A stretch of DNA of 64,000 nucleotides from Mycobacterium gordonae (lineage in GTDB: Bacteria; Actinomycetota; Actinomycetes; Mycobacteriales; Mycobacteriaceae): the NCBI RefSeq assembly GCF_017086405.1, contig NZ_CP070973.1, positions 6,542,739 to 6,606,738 on the forward strand. The letters run 5' to 3'. The stretch's first letter is position 1. Each line of letters opens with the position of its first letter. The notes beneath the pieces are model-generated. The model made no database searches and was not told the origin of the DNA. It saw only the letters and a list, made by a program, of their open reading frames with translations. The position numbers and the translations under genes were made by a program. This document shows positions 35,543 through 44,162 of the stretch, one piece after another.

Positions 35543-36390
35543 TGAACGAGCGGCTCACCGAAATGCTGGACCACCTGTTCGCCTTCGACCTGACCCTTCA
35601 TCTGCTCAGGCACGACTTCGTACAGCATGCGCTGGCCGCGGCGGCCCTGCTGGGGTTGGTGGCCGGGCTGATCGGACCGTTCATCGTGATGCGGCAGATG
35701 TCCTTCGCGGTGCACGGCTCGGCCGAACTGTCTTTGACCGGAGCCGCTTTCGCGCTGCTGGCGGGGTTCGAGGTGGGGATCGGCGCGCTGGTCGGCAGTG
35801 CCCTGGCGGCCGCGCTGTTCGGGATCCTGGGTCAGCGCGCCCGCGAGCGGGATTCGGTGATCGGGGTGGTGCTGGCCTTCGGGATGGGCCTGGCGGTGCT
35901 GTTCATCCACCTCTATCCGGGCCGTACCGGGACCAGCTTCGCGCTGCTCACCGGCCAGATCGTCGGCGTCGGCTACTCCGGTCTGGTCATGCTGGCCGTG
36001 GTGTGTGCGCTGGTCGTGGGCGTGTTGGGTACCTGCTATCGCCCCCTGCTCTTCGCCACGGTCGATCCGGACGTCGCGGCCGCCCGTGGCGTGCCGGTGC
36101 GGGTATTGGGCATCGTGTTCGCCGCGATGGTAGGTGTGGTGGCCGCGCAGGCGGTCCAGATCGTCGGCGCGCTCTTGGTGATGTCGTTGCTGATCACTCC
36201 CGCCGCGGCGGCCGCTCGGGTGATCAATTCGCCGGGGGCCGCCATCGCCGCCTCGGTGCTGTTCGCCGAGATCGCGGCGGTCGGGGGAATCGTGTTGTCG
36301 TTGGCCCCCGGCGTCCCCGTATCGGTCTTCGTAGCCGCCATCTCCTTCGTCATCTACCTGTTCTGCTGGTTACTCGGGCGACAGCGCTGA
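35539..36390 (+). CDS. znuB: Zinc ABC importer, permease
   Basis: A 283-residue ABC-3 family permease with about eight membrane helices. The motif IGPFIVMRQMSFAVHGSAEL is typical of zinc/manganese permeases. The start is GTG 35539 (GTGA overlap with znuC) or ATG 35542 one codon later. It completes a three-gene importer that M. tuberculosis lacks between Rv3575c and lppH, as I recall that map. Confidence 0.9.
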   Translation: MMNERLTEMLDHLFAFDLTLHLLRHDFVQHALAAAALLGLVAGLIGPFIVMRQMSFAVHGSAELSLTGAAFALLAGFEVGIGALVGSALAAALFGILGQRARERDSVIGVVLAFGMGLAVLFIHLYPGRTGTSFALLTGQIVGVGYSGLVMLAVVCALVVGVLGTCYRPLLFATVDPDVAAARGVPVRVLGIVFAAMVGVVAAQAVQIVGALLVMSLLITPAAAAARVINSPGAAIAASVLFAEIAAVGGIVLSLAPGVPVSVFVAAISFVIYLFCWLLGRQR

Positions 36391-36447
36391 GCAGCACTTA
36401 AGCTGACAGAACACTCGCGACAGGGGGCCGCGGGGAGGGGGGATCGA

Positions 36448-37152
36448 GTGCGCCTGCAGATTACCGTGCTGGTCGCTGCGTGCACGTTGGTGGCCGGCTG
36501 CACCGACGTCGTCGACGGAAACGCTGTCGCCGGCGACAAGGCCGGCCTGGCGAACCAGACACCGATACCGGTCAGTGCGTTGGACGACCTCATGCTGGAT
36601 CCCGGGCGCATCAACAGTGCCTTGGGCGCCACGTCGATGAAGGTCTGGTTCAAGGCCAAGGGCATGTGGGACTGGAGCAAGAACATCAACGACAAAAACT
36701 GCCTGGCCGTGGACGGCGCCGCCCAAGACAAGGTCTACGAGGGCACCGGGTGGACGTCGATGCGCGGCCAGCGCCTCGATGACAGCATCGACGACTCCAA
36801 GAAGCGCAAGCACTACGCGATCCAGGCGGTGGTCGCCTTCCCGAACGCCCAGGACGCCAGCAACTTCTACAACTCCTCGGTCCAGAGCTGGAAGTCCTGC
36901 TCCAACCGTCGGTTCGACGACGGCAGCCCCAACCAGCCCGTCACCATCTGGTCGGTGGGCGAGGTGACGAGCAGCAACGGCATGCTGACCAGCTCGCAGG
37001 TCCAGGAGGCCGGGAACGGCTGGTCCTGCCAGCGCGCCTTGACCGTGCGCAATAACCTCGCCATCGACATCGTCACGTGCGCCTACAAGGAAACCGGCCC
37101 GTCGGCGACCGACATCGCCAACCAGATCGCCACCAAGGTCGCCAAGCTGTAG
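36448..37152 (+). CDS. lppH: Lipoprotein LppH, PknH-type sensor domain
   Basis: A 234-residue lipoprotein; GTG 36448 follows a GGAGGGGGG run. The lipobox is ACTLVAGCTD. The mature domain, with paired cysteines (KNCLAVDG, WKSCSNRR, GWSCQRAL, VTCAYKE), resembles the extracellular sensor domain of kinase PknH, detached from any kinase. It matches M. tuberculosis Rv3576. The ligand is unknown. Confidence 0.9.
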   Translation: MRLQITVLVAACTLVAGCTDVVDGNAVAGDKAGLANQTPIPVSALDDLMLDPGRINSALGATSMKVWFKAKGMWDWSKNINDKNCLAVDGAAQDKVYEGTGWTSMRGQRLDDSIDDSKKRKHYAIQAVVAFPNAQDASNFYNSSVQSWKSCSNRRFDDGSPNQPVTIWSVGEVTSSNGMLTSSQVQEAGNGWSCQRALTVRNNLAIDIVTCAYKETGPSATDIANQIATKVAKL

Positions 37153-37178
37153 CCGGCGCGGCCTTCTAAGCTGGCGAG

Positions 37179-37937
37179 GTGGCCCGCATCGACCTCAACG
37201 CCGACCTGGGCGAAGGATTCGGGGTCTGGCAACTCGGTGACGACGACGCCATGCTCAGTATCGTCAGCAGCGCCAACGTGGCGTGCGGCTTTCACGCCGG
37301 CGATCCGGCGGGTCTGTTGCGCGTGTGCAGATCTGCGGCACGACGCGGCGTGCGGATCGGCGCACAGGTGAGCTATCAGGATCTGGTCGGCTTCGGCCGA
37401 CGCTTCATCGACGTCGCCCCGGAGGATCTGCTGGCCGATGTCGTCTTCCAGATCGGCGCCCTGCAGGCCATCGCACAGGCCGCAGGATCGGCGGTATCCT
37501 ACGTGAAACCACATGGAGCACTTTATAATTCGATTGTCTCCCATCGTGATCAGGCTGCCGCTGTCGCCGAGGCGGTGGCGACGGTGGACGCTTCGTTGCC
37601 CGTGCTGGGCATGTCGGGTTCGGCGTTCTTCGAGGAAGCCGACCGGCGCGGTCTGCGCACGGTGGCCGAGGCGTTCGCCGACCGCGCCTACCAGCCCGAC
37701 GGGCGCCTGGTCCCCCGCCGGGAACCCGGTGCGGTGCTTGATGACCCGGCGCTGATTGCACGCCGAGTGGTGAATATGGTGACCACCGGGGAGGTAACCG
37801 CGACCGACGGTACGGCGCTGGCGCTCGACGCGGAATCCATTTGTGTACATGGCGATTCACCCGGTGCCGTACAGATCGCGGCGGCCGTGCACGAATACCT
37901 CCGCACCGCCGGAGTCGAGATCGGGGCATTCTGCTGA
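37179..37937 (+). CDS. pxpA: 5-oxoprolinase subunit A (LamB/YcsF family)
   Basis: A 252-residue LamB/YcsF protein starting at GTG 37179. Family signatures: IDLNADLGEGFG at the N-terminus, NVACGFHAGD and YVKPHGALYN. PxpA works with PxpB and PxpC to hydrolyse 5-oxoproline to glutamate at the cost of ATP. Neither partner is adjacent. Its stop overlaps the next gene (TGATG), so they are co-translated. The gene interrupts the lppH-Rv3577 order of M. tuberculosis. Confidence 0.88.
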   Translation: MARIDLNADLGEGFGVWQLGDDDAMLSIVSSANVACGFHAGDPAGLLRVCRSAARRGVRIGAQVSYQDLVGFGRRFIDVAPEDLLADVVFQIGALQAIAQAAGSAVSYVKPHGALYNSIVSHRDQAAAVAEAVATVDASLPVLGMSGSAFFEEADRRGLRTVAEAFADRAYQPDGRLVPRREPGAVLDDPALIARRVVNMVTTGEVTATDGTALALDAESICVHGDSPGAVQIAAAVHEYLRTAGVEIGAFC

Positions 37938-38857
37938 TGCGACTCAAAATCGGGCGTCCGGATCTCAGCCAATATGCCGACCGGTTCAATGTACAGATAG
38001 CGCAACGTTATTCACCGCTCTGGGTCACGTGGATGGGAGTCGCGACGGTACTTGTCGACGACGGCACCTCGGCATTGATGACGGACGGCTATTTCTCCAG
38101 ACCCGGACTGGCCTCGGTGGCGGCCGGGAAGGTGGCCCCGTCCGCGGCGCGCGTGGACGGGTGTCTGGCGCGGGCCAAGGTATCGCGACTTGCCGCGGTC
38201 ATCCCGGTGCATACCCACATCGACCACGCGCTGGACTCCGCCCTGGTGGCCGATCGCACCGGCGCCCAACTGGTCGGTGGCGAATCGGCTGCCAATATCG
38301 GCCGCGGGTACGGACTCCCGGCGGATCGGATCCTGGTAGCGACCTCCGGTGTGCCGATGACGTTAGGCGCCTACGACGTCACGCTGACCGAGTCACATCA
38401 CTGCCCACCCGACCGTTTTCCGGGTGCGATCACGGCTCCGGTGCGACCACCGGTGAAGGCGTCGGCTTACCGCTGCGGCGAGTCCTGGTCGGCACTGATT
38501 CACCACCGGCAGTCGGACCGGCGCCTGCTCATTCAGGGCAGCGCCGGCTACCTCGCCGGCGCCCTGCACGGGATGCGCGCCGACGCGGCCTACCTCAGCG
38601 TCGGGCAACTCGGACTGCAGTCCAGGTCATACATCACCGAGTACTGGAATGAGACGGTGCGCGCGGTGGGCGCGCGTCGGATCATCCCGATCCACTGGGA
38701 CGATTTCTTCCGCCCGCTGTCAAAGCCGTTGCGGGCCTTGCCCTTTGCCGGCGACGACCTGAACGTGTCGATGAGCGTGCTGGACGAACTCGCCGCACGG
38801 GACGGAGTCTGCCTGCAACTGCCCACGGTCTTTCGTCGCGAAGACCCCTGGGCATAG
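37937..38857 (+). CDS. Metallo-beta-lactamase-fold hydrolase (Rv3577-like)
   Basis: A 306-residue protein starting at ATG 37937 in a one-base overlap with pxpA; upstream extension to 37841 is out of context. The metal-binding motif HTHIDHALDS is the family HxHxDH. Further ligands may be H in TESHHCPPD and the late IPIHWDDFF. The protein appears cytoplasmic, with no signal peptide. The substrate is unknown. Confidence 0.85.
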   Translation: MRLKIGRPDLSQYADRFNVQIAQRYSPLWVTWMGVATVLVDDGTSALMTDGYFSRPGLASVAAGKVAPSAARVDGCLARAKVSRLAAVIPVHTHIDHALDSALVADRTGAQLVGGESAANIGRGYGLPADRILVATSGVPMTLGAYDVTLTESHHCPPDRFPGAITAPVRPPVKASAYRCGESWSALIHHRQSDRRLLIQGSAGYLAGALHGMRADAAYLSVGQLGLQSRSYITEYWNETVRAVGARRIIPIHWDDFFRPLSKPLRALPFAGDDLNVSMSVLDELAARDGVCLQLPTVFRREDPWA

Positions 38858-38860
38858 ACG

Positions 38861-40102
38861 TTGCTTCTGGTCCTCTCGCTGGCGCTGCTGGCGGTCGTGC
38901 TCGGATTCGCGGTGGCGCGTCCCCGGGGCTGGCCGGAAGCGGTGGCGGCCGTCCCGGCGGCGGCCGTGCTGATCGCGCTCGGCGCGATATCGCCGCACCA
39001 GGCCGTAGCTCAGGTGTCCGGACTGGCCCGGGTCGTAGCGTTCCTGGGCGCGGTGCTGGTGCTGGCCAAATTGTGCGATGACGAAGGCCTGTTCGAGGCC
39101 GCCGGCGCGGCGATGGCGCGTGCGAGCTCCGGGTCATACGGTCTACTGCGCCAGGTCTTCGTCATTTCCGCCACCATCACCGCGGTGCTCAGCCTCGACG
39201 CCACCGTGGTGTTGTTGACCCCGGTGGTGCTCGCGACGGTGCGCCAGTTGCGGTCCGCGGCGCCGCCGTATGCCTACGCCACCGCTCACTTGGCCAACAC
39301 CGCCTCGCTGTTGCTACCGGTGTCGAATCTGACCAACCTGCTGGTCTACCGAGGCGCCGACATCTCCTTCACCAGGTTCACCCTGCTGATGGCGTTGCCC
39401 TGGCTGTGCTCGATAGCTACCGTCTACCTGGTCTTTCGCCTGTTCTTTGCCAAGGACCTGCGCATCCAGCCCGACCCGGAACATTTCGGCCCCCCGCCGA
39501 GACCTCCGGTGTTCGTGCTGGCGGTGGTTGCGCTGACGCTCGTGGGATTCGCCGCGGCCGAGTGGTTGGACATCGCTCCCGCCTGGGCGGCGCTGGCCGG
39601 TGCGTCGGTGCTGGCAGCGCGCAGCCTGCGCCACCGGCGCACGACGGTGGGCGAGGTCCTGGCAGCGGTGAACATTTGGTTCCTAGTGTTCGTGCTGGCG
39701 CTGGGCGTCGTCGTGCAAGCCGTCATGCTCAACGGGATGACCGCCAAGATGTCGGCGCTGGTGCCGACCGGATCCGGTCTGGCCGCGCTGCTGGGGATCG
39801 CGGCACTGGCCGCCGTGCTCGCCAACGTCGTCAACAACCTGCCGGCCACCCTGGTATTGGTGCCGCTGGTGGCGGGCAGCGGGCCCGTGGCCGTACTGGC
39901 CGTGCTGATCGGGGTCAACATCGGCCCCAATCTGACTTACGTCGGTTCACTATCGAACCTGCTGTGGCGGCGGGTGCTGCGCCAGCACCGGGTACCGGCT
40001 TCAGTCGGCGAGTACACCAAGCTCGGGCTGTGCACCGTTCCTCCCGCCCTGGTGGTGGCGGTGCTCGCGCTCTGGGCGAGCGTGCGGGTGTTCGGGGTCT
40101 AG
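38861..40102 (+). CDS. arsB2: ArsB/NhaD-type membrane transporter (ArsB2-like)
   Basis: A 413-residue polytopic membrane protein with about 11-12 helices, starting at TTG 38861, three bases after the previous stop. It matches M. tuberculosis Rv3578 in length and position. It contains the ion-transporter segments NTASLLLPVSNLTNLLVY and IGVNIGPNLTYVGSLSNLLW. It could export arsenite or another anion; no arsR or arsC neighbour supports arsenic specifically. Its TAG shares the palindrome CTAG (40099-40102) with the convergent PPE gene. Confidence 0.85.
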   Translation: MLLVLSLALLAVVLGFAVARPRGWPEAVAAVPAAAVLIALGAISPHQAVAQVSGLARVVAFLGAVLVLAKLCDDEGLFEAAGAAMARASSGSYGLLRQVFVISATITAVLSLDATVVLLTPVVLATVRQLRSAAPPYAYATAHLANTASLLLPVSNLTNLLVYRGADISFTRFTLLMALPWLCSIATVYLVFRLFFAKDLRIQPDPEHFGPPPRPPVFVLAVVALTLVGFAAAEWLDIAPAWAALAGASVLAARSLRHRRTTVGEVLAAVNIWFLVFVLALGVVVQAVMLNGMTAKMSALVPTGSGLAALLGIAALAAVLANVVNNLPATLVLVPLVAGSGPVAVLAVLIGVNIGPNLTYVGSLSNLLWRRVLRQHRVPASVGEYTKLGLCTVPPALVVAVLALWASVRVFGV

Positions 40103-41295
40103 CCGGCCGCCGGCGGTCTCGTCATGAACGTCAGCCGGTGCCCGTAGGCGGGACTCCTGCGGCCATTACCGGCATTGACGATTTGCCCGACCGGCGGCGC
40201 CACCGGCATGTTGCCGCTCACGACCCCTTCTGCCGCCGCCGAAATCGAGGTGGCATTGCTGATCGCCGTCACCCCGGACCCGGTCTGGGCGGTGGCCGAA
40301 GTCCAACTCACCGGTACCGACAACCCGCTACCCAGCGGGAGCGCCCTGCCCAGACCCGCCGCCACCCCACCGGCGCTGCTGGAGAGTTTGGGCACTGCCG
40401 CGTCCGCAGCTTGCGCCGCCTTCTCGGCCGCCGCCGCAGCGGTGCCAAGATCGTTCGCAAAACTGCCGAGTTTGGCGAAGCCGGCGGTTTCGTCCCCAAC
40501 GAATAGCGTGTCTTGGAGGCCCTGCGCGAACGCGTTCAGGTACGGCGAGATGTATTTGCTGTACAGCGGAACGATGTCGTCGAACGGGGTGTTGGCCATG
40601 ATCCACTGGTCGATGGCGGCTCCTTGCCCGTTCAGCGGAGAGGAAAGCGTCTGCAAGACGTCGCCGACCCGTGTTCCCAACTGTGCGCCAATGCTATTGA
40701 CCTGCGCCTGCACGGATTCACCGACACTCTTGACGACCGCGACAGCCTGGTCGGCCACTCCGCCCGGGTCAACCACCTCGGCCGGCTCAGGCAGTTCGGG
40801 CAGCTGAGTCGCGGCCGCCGAGCTACCCGCGTAGTTGTACATGGTTGCCGCATCCTGAGCCCAGAATTCGAGATACGCGGCCTCGGTCGCGGCCATCGCC
40901 GGGGTGTTCTGCCCGAGAAAGTTGGTGGCGACCAGAACAGCCAGCAGTGCCCGGTTCGCCGCGATCACCGGCGGCGGAACCGTTGCCGCGAAGGCGGTCT
41001 CGAAGGCCGCAGCGGCCGCGAACGCCTGAGTCGCCGCCTGCCCTGCCTCCTCAGCACTGCCGTCCAACCAGCCGATGAACGGTGACGCAGCCGCGACCAA
41101 CGCCGCCGACGCCGGTCCTATCCACGGCCCGCTGGTCAGCTCGGTGATCACCGCCCGATGGCCCGCCGCAGCGGCCTGGAAGTCCGCGGCCAGCCCGCTC
41201 CACGCCGCCGCGGCGGCCAGCATCGGCCCTGGGCCGGGACCGGTGTAGATCCGCCCCGAGTTGACCTCGGGCGGCAACGAACCGTAGTCAACCAT
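40099..41295 (-). CDS. PPE family protein, SVP subgroup
   Basis: A 398-residue PPE protein, ATG 41295 (MVDYGSLPPEVNS, with P8-P9-E10). The conserved WxG region is GPWIGPASAALV. The C-terminal part has GSGLSVPVSW, the SVP motif, and the end MTRPPAAG matches the neighbouring PPE. It is the third gene of a PE-PPE-PPE module and is likely secreted by an ESX system. The overlap of its stop with arsB2 is described there. Confidence 0.93.
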   Translation of the reverse strand: MVDYGSLPPEVNSGRIYTGPGPGPMLAAAAAWSGLAADFQAAAAGHRAVITELTSGPWIGPASAALVAAASPFIGWLDGSAEEAGQAATQAFAAAAAFETAFAATVPPPVIAANRALLAVLVATNFLGQNTPAMAATEAAYLEFWAQDAATMYNYAGSSAAATQLPELPEPAEVVDPGGVADQAVAVVKSVGESVQAQVNSIGAQLGTRVGDVLQTLSSPLNGQGAAIDQWIMANTPFDDIVPLYSKYISPYLNAFAQGLQDTLFVGDETAGFAKLGSFANDLGTAAAAAEKAAQAADAAVPKLSSSAGGVAAGLGRALPLGSGLSVPVSWTSATAQTGSGVTAISNATSISAAAEGVVSGNMPVAPPVGQIVNAGNGRRSPAYGHRLTFMTRPPAAG

Positions 41296-41299
41296 GTGC

Positions 41300-42508
41300 T
41301 CACCCGGCGGCTGGCGGCTTGGCCATGACCGAGGGCTTGAAGCCGTATTGCGGGACGTTGCGGCCGTATCCACCGTTGACGAACTGCCCGAGCGGCGGAG
41401 CCATGGGAAAACTGTTGCCGCCTTCGGCGGCGGCCGGAATCGCCGACACAAAGCCCGGGTTGGTGGTGGCGTGCCACGGGACCCAGCTCGCGGGCGCCGA
41501 CAAGCCGCCGATCGGCACAGCCTTGCCCAGGCTGCCAGCCACGCCGCCGAGACCGGCTCCGAGGTTGCCCGCGGCACCGGAAGCCGCTTGTCCAGCACCA
41601 CTTGCCGCCGCCGCAACGCCTTCGGCGGCCTTCGCGGCCGCCGGAGCGGCTGGCTTGAACAACGTGTTCGCGAGGTTGCCGACGCCCGACCAACCGCTGG
41701 TGTTCTGCCCGATGGTCTGCGTCGACTGAATCATCGCCGCCAGCGAGTTGACGTAGGGCGAGAGATACTTGCTGTACAGCGGCACGATGTCGTCGAACGG
41801 GGTGTTGGCCATGATCCACGCGTCGATCTGTGGGCCGGCGCCGTTGAGCGGCGAAGACAGGGACTTGACCACGTCGCTGACGCGAGGAGTGAGCTGTGCT
41901 CCCAGGGCGCTGAGTTGGTTTTGCACACCCTGTCCCCCGGACTTGAAGACCGCGATGGCCTGGTCGGCCACCCCCATCGGGTCCACCACCTCGGCCGGTG
42001 CCGCCAGCGGCGTCAAATTCGTTGCGGCTGCCGAGGTTCCGGCATAGGTGTACATCGCCCCGGCGTCCTGAGCCCAGAACTCGCCGTACTGGGCCTCCAG
42101 CATCGAGATCGCCGCGCTGTTCTGGCCCAGCAGGTTCGTGGTGACCAACTGCTGCAGCATGGTGCGGTTCGAGGCAATCAACGGCGGCGGGACGCTGGCG
42201 GCGAACGCACGCTCATAGGCGGTCGCCGCGGCGGCCGCCTGACCTCCTGCCTCGGCGGCCTGCTCGGCGCTGCTGCTCAGCCAGCTGACGAACGGCGAAA
42301 CGGCCGAAACCAGCTTCGCCGCAGCAGGACCCAGCCACGGGCCGGCGGTCAGACCCTCGATCACCGATCGGTGGCCCGAGGCCGCTGCCTGGAAATCAGC
42401 GGCAAGGTTGTTCCATGCCACCGCTGCCGATACCAGTGAGGCCGGCCCGGGACCGGCGTAGATGCGCGCGGAATTGACCTCGGGCGGCAACATCCCGTAA
42501 TCCACCAT
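41300..42508 (-). CDS. PPE family protein, SVP-like subgroup
   Basis: A 402-residue PPE protein, ATG 42508 (MVDYGMLPPEVNS). It is a paralogue of the next PPE throughout, including ANTPFDDIVPLYSKYLSPYV. Its SVP position reads GGLSAPASWVPW, so the Val is replaced by Ala. A tandem duplication within the module is the simplest origin. It lies four bases from the next PPE gene. Confidence 0.93.
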   Translation of the reverse strand: MVDYGMLPPEVNSARIYAGPGPASLVSAAVAWNNLAADFQAAASGHRSVIEGLTAGPWLGPAAAKLVSAVSPFVSWLSSSAEQAAEAGGQAAAAATAYERAFAASVPPPLIASNRTMLQQLVTTNLLGQNSAAISMLEAQYGEFWAQDAGAMYTYAGTSAAATNLTPLAAPAEVVDPMGVADQAIAVFKSGGQGVQNQLSALGAQLTPRVSDVVKSLSSPLNGAGPQIDAWIMANTPFDDIVPLYSKYLSPYVNSLAAMIQSTQTIGQNTSGWSGVGNLANTLFKPAAPAAAKAAEGVAAAASGAGQAASGAAGNLGAGLGGVAGSLGKAVPIGGLSAPASWVPWHATTNPGFVSAIPAAAEGGNSFPMAPPLGQFVNGGYGRNVPQYGFKPSVMAKPPAAG

Positions 42509-42537
42509 TGCAAGGACTCCCCGATGCCTTCAGCCGC

Positions 42538-42837
42538 TCAGTGAGCCAGAGCGGCGTTTGCCGCCTCGGTCTCGGCGTAGGAGTTGCCGCTGGTCGCCAG
42601 GGTCGCGGCGAGCATCGCCTGGATCCGGGCCCCCTGCACGCTCAATTCCTGGAACCGCTGACCGTGAGTGGCGAATTGCGTCGCGGTCAGGATGGACACC
42701 TCGTCGACAGCGGCGGGAATCACGCCGGTGATGGGGCCGGCGGCCGCCGCGCTCCCCACGTTCAGAGCCGCGCCCAGCGACTGCAGGTTGCTGGCGGCGG
42801 CCGCCAGGTGCTCCGGATAGGTGCGTACGAACGACAT
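42538..42837 (-). CDS. PE family protein (PE domain only)
   Basis: A 99-residue PE protein, ATG 42837 with an AAGGAG site (MSFVRTYPEHL, P8-E9). It has no C-terminal extension. PE proteins pair with the adjacent PPE protein as a helical heterodimer for ESX secretion, so this PE probably serves one or both PPEs downstream, 29 bp away. Confidence 0.94.
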   Translation of the reverse strand: MSFVRTYPEHLAAAASNLQSLGAALNVGSAAAAGPITGVIPAAVDEVSILTATQFATHGQRFQELSVQGARIQAMLAATLATSGNSYAETEAANAALAH

Positions 42838-43232
42838 CGTTACTCCTTGAATGCTCGGTGCGTTGGCTACAAAGCCCAGTGGTTGAGACGGCACCACCGC
42901 ACATCGGCGGTACCCGCGAAAAAGTCGCGTATCTTATATTGCTAACGTGCCGTGATCCTCCCCTTTAGCGAGTTCTCATATGAAACACGTTAGATTGAAG
43001 GCGAAGTCACAGAAACCGGTAGCGGCAAGTGTTCACCCGCTGCAAACTTTTGTTCAGCCTGAGTTCAATTTTGGCGCTGGCATTGGATCACGAGCAGCGA
43101 AAATAGGACTCGTAACGCGCGAGGATGGACCGACCGACGGGCCGGTCAAGATTCTTTGAGTTCGCTATGTCGACATGATTCCTATGAACATTCATAGGAA
43201 TCGGGAGCCAGTCAGACCGGCCGTGCAGCAGC
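42838..43232. promoter_or_regulatory. PE-PPE promoter region with a 26-bp palindrome
   Basis: A 395-bp AT-richer gap upstream of the PE gene and downstream of the rRNA methyltransferase gene. At 43177-43202 lies GATTCCTATGAA-CA-TTCATAGGAATC, with perfect 12-bp arms. It could be an operator for the PE-PPE genes or a transcript end for the carD-side operon. It has no T tract, which favours a protein-binding site. No gene is visible in the gap. Confidence 0.6.
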
Positions 43233-44162
43233 TCAGCTTCGGCGTTGCCGCGCGATTTCGGCGAGCACCACTCCGGCGGCCACCGCCGCATTCAGTGATT
43301 CGGCCTGACCGGCCATCGGAATGGAAACCACCTGGTCGCAGTTCTGCCGGACCAGCCGGGACAAGCCCTTGCCTTCCGAACCGACCACTACCACCATCGG
43401 GTCTCTGCCGTCCAGGTCGTCCAACATGGTGTCGCCACCGGCGTCCAATCCGACTACCTGCAACCCGCGGTCGGCCCAGTCCCTCAGCGTCCTGGTGAGA
43501 TTGGTCGCACGCGCGACCGGGATTCGCGCCGCGGCCCCGGCGCTGGTGCGCCACGCGACAGCGGTGACCGAGGCGGATCGACGTTGCGGTATCACCACGC
43601 CGTGCCCCCCCAGCGCTGCCACCGACCGCACGATCGCGCCGAGATTGCGGGGGTCGGAGATATTGTCCAGGGCGACCAGCAGTGCCGGCGGAGCCTCCAA
43701 GGCGCTGGCCACCAAGTCGTCGGGGTGAGCGTAGTCGAAGGGCGGAACCTGCAGCGCGATGCCTTGATGCAGGTGGTTGGACGTCATCCGGTCGAGATCG
43801 CTGCGCGGCACCTCCAGGATGGCGATCCCCTTCTCGGCGGCCCGGGCCACGGATTCGGTCACCCGTTCGTCGGCCTCAACACCCAGGGCGACGTAGAGCG
43901 CGGTCGCCGGCACTCCGGCGCGCAGGCATTCCACCACCGGGTTGCGGCCCAGCACCGTCTCGACCTCGTCGACCGGCTTGGTCGGCCGCTGCTGTTGGGG
44001 CTTGCCGCGTTTGGCGGCAGGATGATTGGGACGCATGTGCGCCGGCGGCGTCGGGCCACGACCTTCCAGGCCGCGACGGCGCTGGCCACCCGAGCCGACA
44101 GTCGGCCCCTTCTTGGAGCCGGCCTTCCGTATCGCCCCCCGGCGCTGCGAGTTACCGGCCAT
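43233..44162 (-). CDS. SpoU/TrmH-family RNA 2'-O-methyltransferase (Rv3579c-like)
   Basis: A 309-residue SPOUT methyltransferase. A basic Arg/Lys/Pro-rich N-terminal 60 residues precede the family domains VLGRNPVVECLRAGVP, ALDNISDPRNLGAIVRSVAA and VVVGSEGKGLSRLVRQNCDQ. It probably modifies 23S rRNA (RlmB-like G2251); this target is inferred from the family. It follows cysS with no gap, ATG 44162. Confidence 0.9.
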   Translation of the reverse strand: MAGNSQRRGAIRKAGSKKGPTVGSGGQRRRGLEGRGPTPPAHMRPNHPAAKRGKPQQQRPTKPVDEVETVLGRNPVVECLRAGVPATALYVALGVEADERVTESVARAAEKGIAILEVPRSDLDRMTSNHLHQGIALQVPPFDYAHPDDLVASALEAPPALLVALDNISDPRNLGAIVRSVAALGGHGVVIPQRRSASVTAVAWRTSAGAAARIPVARATNLTRTLRDWADRGLQVVGLDAGGDTMLDDLDGRDPMVVVVGSEGKGLSRLVRQNCDQVVSIPMAGQAESLNAAVAAGVVLAEIARQRRS

